Origin: Serpula lacrymans var. lacrymans S7.9
Taxonomy: Eukaryota > Basidiomycota > Agaricomycetes > Boletales > Serpulaceae
Reading direction: 5' to 3'
NCBI RefSeq assembly: GCF_000218685.1
Contig: NW_006763290.1
Location: 1,359,329 to 1,423,328, forward strand
Length of the DNA: 64,000 nt
Shown here: in pieces, positions 34,166 through 46,650 of the stretch
How the letters are laid out: every line of letters starts with the position of its first letter
How positions within the stretch are numbered: position 1 is the stretch's first letter
Notes under the pieces: model-generated
Database searches by the model: none
Told to the model about the DNA's origin: nothing
Seen by the model: only the letters and a program-made list of their open reading frames with translations
Translations under genes and position numbers: made by a program

Positions 34166-35897
34166 TACATCAGATACCTGTTCACAAGACTGACCAGGTA
34201 CCTTGCCGCTCTATGAATATTAAACAATCAACCACAAATGGGAACATTGAAGTAATGGAGAACTTACTGCATCAAGGGGGCATTGGAGATCTGAGCGACG
34301 AGAATTTTGAGGAGGGTGACATTGATATGTCCAAGCATGTCCTACTTGTCCATGGTGACCTTCTCACCAAGGAGTGCCTTGATGTCATCTGGGATTCACG
34401 TTGTATTGAAGCTACACCAAAAAATCAACTTCAGTATGTTGTTTTCCTGCCCAGATTATTTCATTACAAGATAGCTGCAGCAGACGCACTTTGGAGGATA
34501 TAAATCCAACCAAAAGATGGGAGAGATGACCACAATAGCCTTTTTCAGAACATTAGGGTGCTGTGGCCAAATGAAACCGGTACATTTGCAAGTAAACCTG
34601 GCTTTCGACATGTTCATGATATTATCCACCACGACCTATGGGCATCTATACTCAATTGCTGGAGTATTGAAGTCCAAAAACAAAACTCACAGTGGAAATC
34701 ACTTGAGGACTTTGCCAAGTCCAATCCATCGTGGGACCTGATTGTTCACACCTTGAAGTCCATTATCCAGAACTATGTTGCTACTGGAGTGACACTCTAC
34801 AAAGCTCGGAATAAATCATTGAGTGAGTGGGATCAATACCATGAAAACCAGCTCTTACAGACTTGTGATGAGCTATTATATGTTGACCTGTTACATGCCA
34901 GTTGAGGCCTCACTCCTTCCTTGGATGTACATCTTCAAGGCTGTAGGAAAACATGTTAGTTTTGGTGATTCTGCACCTTTGTGCTACCTATATATTTTCA
35001 TTCCTTTCTCTATCTATTCTTCTATCATTCACTATTGATTGTGTTCTCTATTATTTCGCCTTTGTGGCTGCTTTGTTTACCTTTGTTTACAAAACTTCGG
35101 ACAGTACTGCAGAGTCCAATGCTTCCTATTCTCTAGTTACTCACATTGGACTCTAGGTACTGTATACCTGTCATACTCTCTAATAATCTAGTTACTCACA
35201 ATGGACTCTACTTCCAGTCCCTGATTGCTCTCAGCAAGTGGCTAGACACTTCCTTCAAGCTTTGTTCTTAATAAACATAAGTATACAAGTCAAATCAGCC
35301 GCTTCTATGCTCACCTGAAGTATATCTACCCTGACCACTTGAGGTACGCATGTGAAATATGTTGCTGAAAAAGACGTTAATGTGTATACAGTCAAATCAT
35401 TAGACAAAACTTACTTTGCAACCCAACAGAAAAGCCACATGCATTCAAAGCTATTGACTGGCTAGTAGAACTGAATAATCTGTGCACAAAGGTGAGTCAA
35501 TACATGGACAAAACAGAAACAGCAAACCTGATGATGTCAGGTTATCTTTGCAGGGACAGGGCCAAACCACACGATTGATCACATTATTAAAGAATCATCT
35601 TTAATTGAGGTCTACCATAGCTGTCATGTAACAGTTTAAAATGCCTTCCTCGTCAAGACACACTCAACTCGGCATACATCCCCAGACATGACAAGATCTA
35701 TAAAAAAACTTATGACAAAAATAGCTAGTACCTCCCCGCACGTCTTCACACCAAACTGAAGGTCCAAGTTCTGCATCAGAGATCAGATAGTGCATGGAGT
35801 TGAGCTTGCAGAGAAAGGGCACAGTCTTGCAGCTGATGAGACTGAGCAGACAGAGCAAAGAGATGAGATTAACATGGATGATTTGATGGGTGTATAG
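34165..35897 (+). pseudogene. DUF6589 protein, copy 2, split by a solo LTR
   Basis: Begins at the copia 2 breakpoint with VHKTDQVPCRSMNIKQSTTN, then SKHVLLVHGDLLTKECLDVI and IEATPKNQLQYVVFLPRLFH (34320-34500), WPNETGTFASKPGFRHVHDI and IHHDLWASILNCW (34560-34680), and LLPWMYIFKAVGKH (34910-34953). Here an LTR is inserted. After it the protein resumes with KYTSQISRFYAHLKYIYPDH (35278 onward), HAFKAIDWLVELNNLCTK, an intron with GTGAGT and TTTGCAG, and a C-terminus DMTRSIKKLMTKI to NMDDLMGV with a TAG at 35895-35897. The family is abundant in agaricomycetes and has no known function. Stops and the lost N-terminus make it a pseudogene. Only 22 bp separate its stop from that of the convergent RecQ-like gene. 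Confidence 0.8.
34954..35272 (+). repeat. Solo LTR of copia 1 family, in DUF6589 copy 2
   Basis: 319 bp, from TGTTAGTTTTGG to TTCTTAAT, flanked on both sides by AAACA (34949-34953 and 35273-35277). Removing the LTR and one duplicate joins the DUF6589 codons for Gly-Lys-His-Lys in frame. This shows both the true LTR limits and that the gene was intact at this point when the element inserted. Confidence 0.92.
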
Positions 35898-37796
35898 AAA
35901 TATACTTACCTTGATTTTATTATGCTGCTGGTGGTGGTACATTTTCTGTGTTTCCTTTAATGCAAGAAGGCTTTGGGGTATAGTTTGGGCAAGTGCGGTT
36001 GGAGGCAATGTGGCCAACAGTGCCGCATGCACCACATGTACGTGGTTTGTGAGCAGGGGAATTTACTGGTTCTCCAACAGCTGAAGTATTTGTTGGCAAG
36101 CTTGGAGGCTTGGAGTGGAGTTCAATGGTTGTTGAATAGTTGTGCAAATTGGGAGAGGACCAGTGGTGAAAAGTGGTGGCGGTGGTGGCGGCAGATAATG
36201 TGTAAGAAATAGAGAAATAATACTTGCCCCGTATTTTTTGCTATTTCTCCAGCCTGTTTGGTCTTTCAACGAAGCAATGTCTGTTAGTTTCAAGTGATGA
36301 GCCACAGCAATTATACGGTTGAGAATACCGTCAGCAAGAATTAGCTGTGGCCCAAAAAAATCATCCTCTCCTAATCCACTCTCTACCATTTCTCTCTCCC
36401 TCCACTCTTCAAGAGCTTGACAAAAAGCCAGATCCTTGGGGGTCATTGTGGGTTCATTGAATTTGAATTTATGTTTGGCGCGTGTTTGTTTTGGAAGTAG
36501 TACTGATGGTATGGACAGAAGAGGAAGTAAGCAACAAGTGTCACAACACCGGTGTGACTTTTTGGGCTTGCAATAATCGCAACACTGATCGTGTTTGCTG
36601 CTGGCTGTTCAGTTGTAAGTGCAAGGCCCAGTACCACTCATCAAACTCTGAGTCTCACATTTAGGATTATCAAAATATTTATCAATAATAGCTCTTCGGC
36701 AAATCCCTTGCAGGCCCGCATTGATATATGTGTCCATTGCGTTAACCTCAAACTCGGCGCTGAGTGGACTTGGGGGGATATAGCGCAGTGATGCAGCTGT
36801 TTGTTGTGTACAATCAGCAACCAACGGTTGAGCTAATGGTGTGTCCGGTTCCATTTCTTGTCTTCCACGCTCATCATTCTCTCCCTCTTCCTTTTCTCCC
36901 TCACTATCACCATCCTCACTACCTTCTTCTACATCCAGGCTTGTTCCTACCCTATTACTTGCCTGTGCCCTTTTAACAGTATGTTTTCTTCCTGTGTCGT
37001 TCTCTCCACATTTTCTCTTCAGCTGGTTTTTGTCTAGGTACTTTGGCTCTACAAAATAGACAGCAAATCCGTCTAGAAGTGGATTTCAAACAGCTCGTCC
37101 CATATGTTGCACAAGCACACAGAGCGATGCAGTGTAGCACCACTGTATCACCAAAATGATACTACGCAAATCAAGTCCCTTGTTTCAACAGAGATAAGTT
37201 GTTGTTTGGCATGTAAAATCAATTCAACTTACTATACCTGCTGCATCTGTGCAGCATATTCCCCATAGTTCCCCCTTTTTAAGCTTTTTGATCATTTCCT
37301 GACAAAATGCATGCTCATGCCCGAATAAAACCACACAATCTTTTCTCTGTGCTTGCTAAAGACTTGTGATCACAGGAATTCACCCACCGCTTCTGTTTCC
37401 CTTCGCGTATTTGCAAATATCATAAAACTCTGGGATCCGTCTAACTTTACAGCTTGAAGTAAGTCCCATCTTGTACTGACAGGATATATCATCTCATTCA
37501 CTTGATAGAAAATATTTGGCCGGTTGATTGTGCGATGAATCAGCACCGCATTAAATTCAATTCGTAGTTTATGCTTCACGTCTTGAAGGATGTGAGGGGG
37601 CATTGTTGCCGAAGCACAATGAAATGGCACATGCAATGGTAGTATCCAGTGTAAGTGTCCAATCTCACTATACTTGGGTTGAAAAGAGTCCCATTCACTG
37701 ATACAATGAGCTTCATCTAGCGTCACATTAAACAGTCTGTCACGACTTGAACCAGAAGCGCTAGTCTGAGCGCTAGTTTCCTTTTTCATTTTTCTT

Positions 37797-38066
37797 TGAT
37801 ATCTGATCACATGACAGATAAGATATGTTAAGCTGCTGCTTTAGCGCGGATAACATAATACATAGTTATATCAGATCACGTGACCATCACGTGACACAAG
37901 TCTAGAGCCATTACAAAGAACATCAGTCAGCGCCTCATGGCTGGCTTTCAGAAACATATATATAGTAGACCATCATGTACATACTTTCCTCAGTTGTTGA
38001 TTAATTCTCAATCGCTATTTGTAACGCTACTTGTTTGATTTGAATCTTCATCCCTCCGTTAACTTG
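37797..38066. repeat. LTR- or promoter-like insertion inside RecQ copy 2
   Basis: About 270 bp that interrupt the helicase between the block ending KTLIPY and the DEAH block. It starts TGATATCTGATCAC and holds two CACGTG palindromes 11 bp apart (37877-37882 and 37888-37893) and a TATA-like ATATATATAG (37955-37964). No clear ends or target duplication can be fixed, so an unusually long intron with chance motifs is the alternative. Confidence 0.35.
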
Positions 38067-38392
38067 GTATAGGGGATAAGGGTTTTACACAGTCCTTGCA
38101 CAAACTTGGGATTGTCCCAAAGTTTCCTGAAGCGAGTGTCATGTTGTACTCGTTTGGGGCTGACAATCACTACGCAAAAACTACGTGCAGCAATATCCCT
38201 CGAATCTTCATCAGTAACAAACAGATCAATAGATTGATGCTCACCACCTTAAATATTTTGTTCATTGCTGTAGCAGCTGTTAGATTGACTCCTGTTATCC
38301 CAATAGCTTTTAATTCTGCTATATTCTTGTCTCCCAAGATACTCAGTGGTGTCACGGGAATGATCATCCCATTGTCATTGAATAACAATGGG

Positions 38393-38808
38393 TGTAACAA
38401 CCAAGAGTTAGTTACTCTGGCACACAACTAGAACAAACTATAAAGGTAGTGATGAGGGAGTGGTTACCCCTTAGGTAGGACCGAGTTAGTTGTGGGTAAA
38501 CAACAGGAGGACTTGCTGAGGAGTCTCCTTGATTTATTGGGGTATTTATACTACTACAAGCTTATTTGTACATATGTACTGTACAGTTGATAAAGGCAGT
38601 GGCTGATGATGTCATGAGGTTTAGCCCATATGACCAGCTCCACTGCATGAGAGAGTTTGTATCTAAAATAAGAAGGAAGGCAGCGCAGAGCAAGAAAGTG
38701 GAGTTTGAACAAAAGGGAAAGTGCCGCATGGCATGGAGTGTGAAAACTACAGTAAAAGGTTAAAGAGGAGAATGAAATTTAAAGGTCCAAAAATGTGTTA
38801 TCATAACA
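38393..38808 (-). repeat. Solo LTR of chromovirus 2 family, in RecQ copy 2
   Basis: 416 bp, TGTAACAACCAAGAG to TCATAACA, flanked by perfect ATGGG duplications (38388-38392 and 38809-38813). Removing it and one duplicate rejoins the helicase codons directly after Walker A (FWIP to LLFN) in frame. It is more diverged from the 54728 LTR than the copy at 20051. Confidence 0.93.
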
Positions 38809-39130
38809 ATGGGATCCAAAAACACAGTGTCTTGCCTGATCCGGTAGCTGACAGTGTGAAAACATCTCATTTCCGAAGTTGCACAAGAGCCGTATGGAGC
38901 TGCCAGTCACATGATGTATACCCGAAGATGTCTCTGGTGGTGCGACACATTTCCTCCAGTGTAGGGACTACATACTTCAGTCCAGACATAGGTTGAACCG
39001 TTGAAGAGAAGTCGCACACAGCTAAAGAAGGAAAGTAAGAAGGATAATGCTTAATATGTTTAACCACAAATATTTGTCCTGGTATACCAATTTTTTTGCG
39101 GTCCACCGAAAGGATCCAAACAGACCACAA

Positions 39131-39768
39131 CCGGTGCCACAGTAAATTACGCCAGTCGGTGGTGGGTGTTCAACCAAGTGTTAAAGGTTCGGTTCAAATT
39201 CGGAAAAATATGATTATATAATACAAACGTGGCTACACTAGGAGAGCTTGAACACCCACAGCAGAATGGTTTAGGAGTCTGAAGTAAAACTATATATTTT
39301 ATTTGCAGTTTTGGATAACATTTTAAGACGTCAAAACGCTCCTCACTGTGATGTGATACTCTATTCTATATCTGACAATCTTCTAGCTACCTGTACAGCG
39401 ATTGTTGAGCCTGTGGAGGCCCAAGTGCATATCTCTTAAATCACTCTCCAATCACCCTGCACCAAATTCCCACCGACTTCCGGTTGATTGTTATCAACTG
39501 TTGTGCGGGTGATTATCACCTCTTTTCGGGTCCATAGTGTAGGGCGCGTCAAACATGTCATACAATCGGTAGTTCCCTGATGAGGCTCTCGTCGACGTAT
39601 AACACAGTTTCAGTCTGAGCGTTCTGAAACCTCCTGTCAGTCTGTATTGTGTTGCGAACATCATGGCAACCTATAAAATGTCAGTGTGTCCCTCAGTGCT
39701 GCCCAGTACTACTCGAACCCAAGTGCGAACGAGATTTAACGTTCCAGGTTATGATTTCCTGTCACTTC
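39131..39768. other. Interval between RecQ copy 2 and the ThrE-family gene
   Basis: The left part may still belong to the 5' end of the degraded helicase. The right part should hold the promoter of the transporter gene at 39769; no TATA box in a usual place was noted. An AT-rich stretch TATATATTTTATTTGCAG lies near 39290-39308. Confidence 0.3.
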
Positions 39769-42126
39769 ATGTCTGAGAAACCTCCTCCACTAAGCACCCC
39801 TCATCCTCTATCACACGAAGACATCAGCTCCAGTCGCAAGGCCAGTCTGAGCTCTTCACGTCCTATTGCACGAGGTGCCCTTCCTTCATCTCCGATTCGA
39901 GCTCAATCTTCTCAGATGGATACTTCTGTTGATGCGATGAACCTACTCACTGAGAGGGACCAGGGTGGGGTTTCTGGTTCTCACTCCCGCAGGAACACTT
40001 TAATGCCTGTTGTAGGGCGGACTTTCAGTGGATTGGAAGAGGGGAGGGATACCCCGAAGAGACGGTTAGGCATCACATCTTCTTTGATGAATTATGGTCG
40101 TCGTCCGCCTGGCAACTTAACGAAAGCAGAAAAGCATGCGCAATTGCTAAGCCCAGTAAGGCCGGGTATGCTATTACCAATGGAACGCCTGCTTTCTGAC
40201 CAACGCAGGGTATCTTCAAACGCCCTACTCGAAGATCAAAATATGCGTGGCGTACAAAAATCCTTCGCGGCTAGTACGCCAGCCAATTTCTATCAAGGTG
40301 GAAAACTTCGTCCTAATGTTCTTAAGAAAACTAGGCGATCTTCATCGATCACCCGCCATGTCCAGGGTGAGTCATCTCAGTAAGAGTGTGTAAATCAAGG
40401 ACTTACTGTGCAGACTTGTACTAGATCTTACAAAGCGACGGAAGTTTGTGTTGAAGCTGGCGAAATCATTGCTGGCTTTCGGCGCACCTTCCCACCGTAT
40501 CGAATCACAACTTACTGCAGCCTCCGATATTTTAGATGCGATGGCAGACTTCGTACACATCCCAAATGTTATCATCGTAACTTTTGGTGACGGCGACACG
40601 GGCACAGTCGAAACACACTTTGTCCGAGCCAACGGCCGCATTGCTCTCACATCCTTACACAAAGTTCATCTAATTTATCGAAAAGTGCTGCATGACAAGA
40701 TGTCAGTGGAGGCGGGTACGGAGGCTCTAAGGGAGATACTATGCGCACCACCGATTTATTCGCTTAAATTGAGGTATCTTTTGGCATTCGTCTGTGCATC
40801 GATTATTTGCGTTCTCGCGTTCGGCGGTTCCATGATCGACATGTGGATCAGTGGTTTTTGTGCTTGTGTTCTTCAATATCTGGGTCTCAACGCTGCGACG
40901 AAAAGCTCCATGTATGCAAACGTTTACGAGTGTGTATTATTTTTCTATCTCTCCATTGTAGAACATTAATGCTTTACTCCTAGGATATCTGTTTCAATCA
41001 TTGTGTCGTTTGTGGCCAGAGCGCTGAGCACCATCCCAGGAAACTTGTTTTGTTACGATGCCATTTCTTCTGCTGGTGTTGTTTTGATTCTGCCTGGTTT
41101 TACTATACGTCAGTGGGTGTTGTCTGACCGTGATATCAAAACTAATAACATTACCTTATACTAGTCATTAGCGCTCTGGAGCTGACATCGAGGAACATCT
41201 TATGTGGCTCTGTCAGGATGGTCTATGCGATCATCTATACTCTATTCCTGGTGAGAAATGAACTGTATTTTTTTTTTGAATCCACCGCCTGATTCAAGCG
41301 TAGGGATTTGGATTAACAATTGGATCTGATATATATCTCGTTGTCAATCCACATGCTCATCGCGCTCTCGAGTATGCTTTAACCCCAAAGTACATAAGCT
41401 ATAAGGGATCTTTCGTACCCAGTAATGGTTCCTTTCCGTTGCTGAACAGCGTGGTGTTTGGCTTTGCAAATACCTCTGTTATCGATCCACGTTATGTTGT
41501 CCGAGGTAAAGTCATATCTAATGCGACTCAATCAGTGATCAGTGATTTATTCACATCACTTCAGGATGTTACCGAGGTCCCGATTGGCCGTGGTATAGAC
41601 AACCTCTCCCTTGGTGGACACTATTTTTCCTGGTGCCCATCTACTCCACCTGCTCTTCACTCTCCAACCTTCAGTCATACCGCAGCGTACAACTATTTGT
41701 CATGGTAGTTTTCTCTTGTTGTGCCTTCGTCGCCAACAAATTTGCAAACTCTGTTTTACCTGGCCGGGGTGACATTGTGTCAGCTGCAGGTGCCTTGGTT
41801 ATTGGCGTACTTGGTAACATGTATTCTAGGATCGTTCGCGGAACCGCATTTACTTCGATGGTCACAGGAGTACTGTTTCTAGTTCCGGTAATATGCTACT
41901 ACTGAAGCGTCATCTCGTCATTTCTAACTCTTCGTAGTCTGGAATCGCTCAAGGTGGCGGTCTAACCACTGCGACTGAAACTTCCTCTCAATCGTACTCT
42001 AGTGGGTTTTCCCTGGCAATCCGTATGATACAAGTGGCAATCGGTGTAACCGTAGGGTTATTTGTAAGCCAGATCGCAGTTTATGCAATGGGTAGGCGCA
42101 AAAATGCAGCTCATTTTGCATTCTAA
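39769..42126 (+). CDS. Prm10/ThrE-family membrane transporter
   Basis: Seven exons are read: 39769-40366, 40425-40929, 40983-41108, 41165-41250, 41304-41505, 41575-41887 and 41938-42126. Together they make 2019 nt, 672 residues plus stop. The first exon encodes a disordered Ser/Pro-rich cytosolic tail. Then come TKRRKFVLKLAKSLLAFGAP and SHRIESQLTAAS, the start of the ThrE domain, with VTFGDGDTGTVETHFVR. A first membrane bundle follows (from LAFVCASIICVLAFGGSMID), and a second bundle (ThrE_2-like) after WPWYRQPLPWW. Yeast relatives include Prm10 and YJL108C; bacterial ThrE exports threonine and serine. Substrate here unknown. An in-frame ATG at 39751 is an alternative start. The gene looks intact. 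Confidence 0.9.
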
Positions 42127-42217
42127 TGCTTTACATGTATATCATTATTAAGTAAAAAGATAACAGAGTCAAAAACAAAAACCCAAGAAAAATACGCAAA
42201 ACAGAAATTCTACAGAG

Positions 42218-45200
42218 TCATGTCCCAAACAATTGGTTCAACTCCTCCATTCTACGATGCAACATATCCGCTTTGCTGAAGTTCTGGCCAAGAGTCATAT
42301 TCGCTAACTCAGTCTTCTTCCGCTGCACTTCAAGGAGTCGAGCCTCGATTGAATTTTCAATAATCAACTTGACTGTAGTGACGGGTCTTGTCTGTCCTAG
42401 ACGATGCTATAGAAAACGATTAAAATCACGAAACTGCAAGTCTGTTTGATAACGCACAATTCGATCCACAGCCTGATTCTCCACTGCAGGATTCCTAAAT
42501 CCACAATAAGTAAACGTGAACAATAGAGTTCAACTAGATATAAAGCTCACCAGTAAGGGTCCATCAAATATACCCGCTGTGCTGCTGTAAGATTGAGACC
42601 CACTCCACCAGCCTTTAAACTAACAAGGAGGACTTCGCAACCAGGCTCATGCTTCAAGGCCTCCATCGCTCGGGTACGTTCGTCGCGCTTCATGGTACCA
42701 TCCAATCTGTCATAACGTATTCCAGCAACCTCGAGAGCATCTTCAACCCTGTTACGATAAAACTGAGAATGCTGCAGACGGTTATACTATGCAGACTTAC
42801 TTATCCAACATTGATGTCCATTGCGAGCTGTAGTTATGATTAATAATATATACTCAGCCGCTAGCTACAAAGGACTCACAAGACCACTGTTTTGACAATG
42901 CCATCATCTAGCCGATTGCCTTGATCGTCTACCATTTGCACTTCGATGGAAGCAGGGTCGTAATTAGCAGAATAGGGGTTTGCCTTGGAAAATTGTATCA
43001 AGTCTCCAAGTAGCGATTTGACTTTGGTTGATGGGTGGAAGTTTTCCAAATTGACACCTTTTGTTCTCTTCTCTCGCTTCACACTTCTCTTCTTAGGCGC
43101 AGAATCTAAACCTGGACTATCTGGTTTAACCTCCACCGCATCCCTAGGTCGTAGGCCCGTCTGACATGCTGAACATGATCGTAGCGTGTCCTGTGACACA
43201 TTCGGCCATCCCGGACAGACGCACTGACGGTAGCAGGAAAGGCAGAAAAGATGTTGACACCGAGTCATAATTAACTGTGGTCCAGAAGGGCTGTTGGCTC
43301 GCGTTGGTCCGCGAGATTGATTTTTAGCTTTCCTGCCCCTCTTAGGGACCGACGGGCCGTCGCAATCCATCGCCCCCATACCATCCATCTGTTGAATGTC
43401 TGGTGGTGAGCACAACTCGGCACCGCATTCCACGCACTGTGTAGTAGCTGCCTCTCGAAGAAGCGCGAAAATTGCCGATGCACGCCTCACATCAATCCCC
43501 TCCTTTTCGATAGCAGCAACGATATCATCGTAGCTGGTTATATCTTGCTGGGACCCGCCTAAACCTTTCCCTTGCACGAGCTCGAAATGATCGCAAATTT
43601 GGCGAAGGCGCAAAATCTTCTGCAGTATACCGACGTAGTTCTTCATCACTTCGTTCTTGTTTGACAACTCATTAAACTCGGCTTTGGACTCGGAAAAGAA
43701 GTGGTCATATATTTCTTTCTCTTGTTCGTCAAACCTGAGATATCGCAGCTCGTCCCGACGCGGAGGAAGGGAAAGTATGCGCTTGCCATCCTGAGCTGTT
43801 GTCTCCTTTGTCCGACGTAGAGTGATGCATTTCATGATTGTCTGCAATCGGGCTACACCTAAAGGTTGTCCATATTTGACTGGGGTACCAATAAATTCCG
43901 TCCACGTGTTTTTATCGTCGAATGGCTCCAACCGCAAAAATTTGATCAGAGCGAAAACGTCGTCAAGCTTATTCTGCACCGGCGTACCAGTTAGGCAGAG
44001 ACGACGATCGGCCATTAAGTCACACGATGCTCGGCTACCGACGGTACCCGTCTCCTTTATTGAACTGTGATGACATGAGTTAGAAAAGTATTGGTATAGA
44101 TAATGAATTGGACGAACTGAGCTTCGTCCAACACAACTCTAAACCAATGAACGGTCTGTAAAGCACTCGTGGCTTCACCCGCGCCTCCCAACGATGCGCC
44201 AGATTTCTTTCTCTTCATCCCAGCTCTTTTCGGCTTCGGCAACCTTAAGACCTGATTACCGCGCTCGTCAATATCGATGCCGCCACCGTCGCTACTTCCG
44301 TCATCTTCCTCATCATCAGCCTCGACGCTGGTTATGCTCTTACTTTGCTTCGAGTATTCAGATGCCAAAGTAGCATAAGTCGTGATGACAGCATCAAAAT
44401 CCGCAAGAAAACTAGGATCAGGCCGACGAGCATTGCCATGATAAACGTACACACGAAGAGGTATACCTTCTTGTTTGCGCCCAGAGGAGGCTTTTATATC
44501 CGGTTTCGTATCAATCGTAAATGAGGGAAAAGAAGATGGCGGCGGTGGAGAAGTGAGTGGCTGACAAGCGGTTGCAGACAGACAACTGACACCGCCACCA
44601 CCTACAACCATGACATCTCCCCGCCAATGTTCTCTGAACTGATCTTCCCAATTCGAGACGGTGGAGAGAGGGCAAATTATAAGTGTAGCGCGGCTCTTAA
44701 CCTTGATCCGACATGCTCTGGTGTATTCTGCCTCCAGTTTATCTTGAGCTTTCGTTACCTTCGCGTTGCCCTTGGAACCTGAAGACAAATCTAACGTTTC
44801 TGACATGCCCCAAACGGCACCCGCAAAATGAGAAGTTGGGAGCGAATGATTGCAAACACCCCGGTCCGAAGGTATGAGAGGACGATCCAATGGATGGGAA
44901 GCAAAAGCCCGTGCAGATTCGAGCGTCGCCGCGATTAAGGAAACACACGTGATAGTCTTCCCAAGGCCCATCTGAAAGTGGCATCGTCATTAGAAGAACT
45001 TGTAAGAAAATCAAGTGAACCATACATCGTCGGCAAGAATAGCGCCTTTACTCTCTTGCGGTTCCTGAAAAACCTCTTTCTGAGTAACGAGATGAAACCA
45101 GGATACCTGCCTTGAATGTGGGTTCGCCCTAGGTTGCCACATAGATGAATATCGACCGTCTGGGCCTATCCTCTCCTTCTCTCGCTCAAGCAGGAATGTC

Positions 45201-46650
45201 AGGGCTTTCTTCTGGTGGGGGTAAAGTGATGTACCAACTCCGGGGGCTATAGCATGATAATTGGTTTCTATCATACATCACAAGTCAACACAAGCGGCTT
45301 ACAAGGTTCTGTCTCGGCAAGCTCATCACCACTCTTCAGGCTCTTAAAGAGTTCGTCTACCTGGCTCCTTTGAACTTCTAGTGTCTTGCCCGCCACCGTC
45401 GGTGTACTCCAACGGCTGCCCCCTGGGGCGGAATTAACAGGCCGATTAACCCCCAATAGCGAGCGGTGTCCCCCTAGTGGCGGACTATGTGGATTACAGT
45501 AATGATAGTTTGCAAGGCGCTGGACATCGTAGGGCGGGGAAGGATGGTCAAGGAGAAGGCCGCACTCGTGGAGATATTTACCCACAACAGGTATGTTCCC
45601 TTTAGGGGTATAGACGAGCATTTGTAAAGGTAGTATAGGTAACTGAAAACCCGGAAATTAGGGGGATAAAGGTTGATCGATCGTTGTGCTCACGTTAGGC
45701 ATTCCTCTTCTCACTTTCGCGTCTAATCGGATGAGACCCTTGCCTAGCATAGGACCCAGAGAAGTAGCCACTTTTTGCTCGACGACGGCGAAACCATCCC
45801 CGGATATTAACTCTCCATTAGCCCCCCTGCCATGAGGAGCCTTGATGTGGATGGTGTCGTTTGAATCTGGCTTGTTTGGGTTGTGCTCGTATTGCAAACG
45901 AACACTGGCCCATTCAGGTTCAGACAAGGTTGGATCCTGTTGCCGCAAGTAGGGGACAGGATATAAGACTAGTGCAGTTACAGTAAGCTGGCCGATGCAG
46001 ACGGGAGTCTTAGGAGGTAAATCACTGAGTAGTGACTGAGATGAATGTGGGGGCGGTGAAGGAGAGCCTGTGAGATCTATGACTTGGTGAGACGGTGGCG
46101 CGGGGGGATGAGGACGCCCAGAGACGGGTACCGACAAGGAACGCGAGGTATTATTTGCGAAAGAATGCTCGTTGGGGGATTTGTAAGGGGAGGGCGAGGG
46201 TGGGATACCAGCGAACATTGGTCTGTAGTTGCTTGGCAAATGGCTGGATGATGAATAATTTGAAAGTGATAGATGTGGACGAAATGGCAAAGATGCTGAA
46301 GTTGATTGTTGCTGGCTCTGGAGGGGAATTCTGGGCAAGCGAGTAGACATTGGAACAGGCGATGGAGGCATGTATTGGTTTGGATTATAAGGAAAGCCTT
46401 GCTGTTGAGTCTCATCATGGTAATCTGTCCTCGGGCGCTTGGACTGCCTCGCTGCAGGATGAAAAAGAACTGGAGATTGCGCGGGAGATTCAACATCGTT
46501 GTGGTCGTCGAGGGTCAGATCAATGCTATTCGAATCATTGTACGATGATATCGAGAGATTGGAAAAGCTAGGTGTGGATCCCGACGCTGCTGTATGCGTG
46601 GCCATCGTGTGCGACAGCGAGGAGATACGGTGGACCGGCGTCGAGAACAA
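42218..46650 (-). CDS. RAD5/HLTF-type SNF2 ATPase with RING finger
   Basis: Multi-exon gene of roughly 1,100 residues. Exon 1 (46650-45694) has a disordered Ser/Pro-rich start and a HIRAN-like domain (from PVCIGQLTVTALVL to GPMLGKGLIRLDAKVRRG). Exon 2 starts at 45642 with LPILPLQMLVYTPKGN. Then come SLYPHQKKALTFLLEREKE, the Walker A MGLGKT (44971), LIICPLSTVSNWEDQF, DEAH formed across the intron 44117-44065, and LCLTGTPVQNKLDDVFALIK. A C3HC4 RING follows (CVECGAELC, CQHLFCLSCYRQCVC, CSACQTGL; 43450-43150). The C-terminal helicase part has DRLDGTMKRDERTRAM, LKAGGVGLNLTAAQRVYLMD and HRLGQTRPVTTVKL, stopping at 42218. Family members remodel stalled replication forks and act as ubiquitin ligases for PCNA. 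An in-frame Met at 46605 is an alternative start. The gene seems intact. Confidence 0.9.

Larger units (their letters stand above)
35920..39130 (-). pseudogene. RecQ-like helicase, copy 2, nearly full length but broken
   Basis: Minus-strand order: LEEMCRTTRDIFGYTSCDWQ and LQLRK-stop-DVFTL with Walker A ATGSGKT (38980-38830). A solo LTR follows, then LLFNDNGMIIPVTPLSILGD and ELKAIGITGVNLTAATA (38390-38240), VIVSPKRVQHDTRFRKLWDN (about 38130), and an insertion of about 270 bp. Then come VTLDEAHCISEWDSFQPKYS and PFHCASATMPP (37730-37600), MIFANTRRETEAVGEF and KIVWFYSGMS (37420-37290), and helicase motif VI region VIQWCYTASLCVLVQHMGRA (about 37110). An acidic linker precedes a Cys/His segment (about 36720-36540) and a C-terminal zinc knuckle CGACGTVGHIASNRTC, ending VPPPAA at 35920. 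RecQ enzymes are 3'-5' DNA helicases. Stops after QLRK, GEFL and GRAV, plus the insertions, inactivate this copy. Confidence 0.83.

Noticed and set aside
36764..37059. Plus-strand Ser/Pro/Leu-rich open frames suggesting a secreted or membrane protein
   Set aside because: They are antisense to the acidic linker and Cys-rich region of RecQ copy 2, which has family motifs.
46095..46571. Plus-strand open frames of 73-83 codons
   Set aside because: Antisense to exon 1 of the SNF2 gene, which has a complete gene model.
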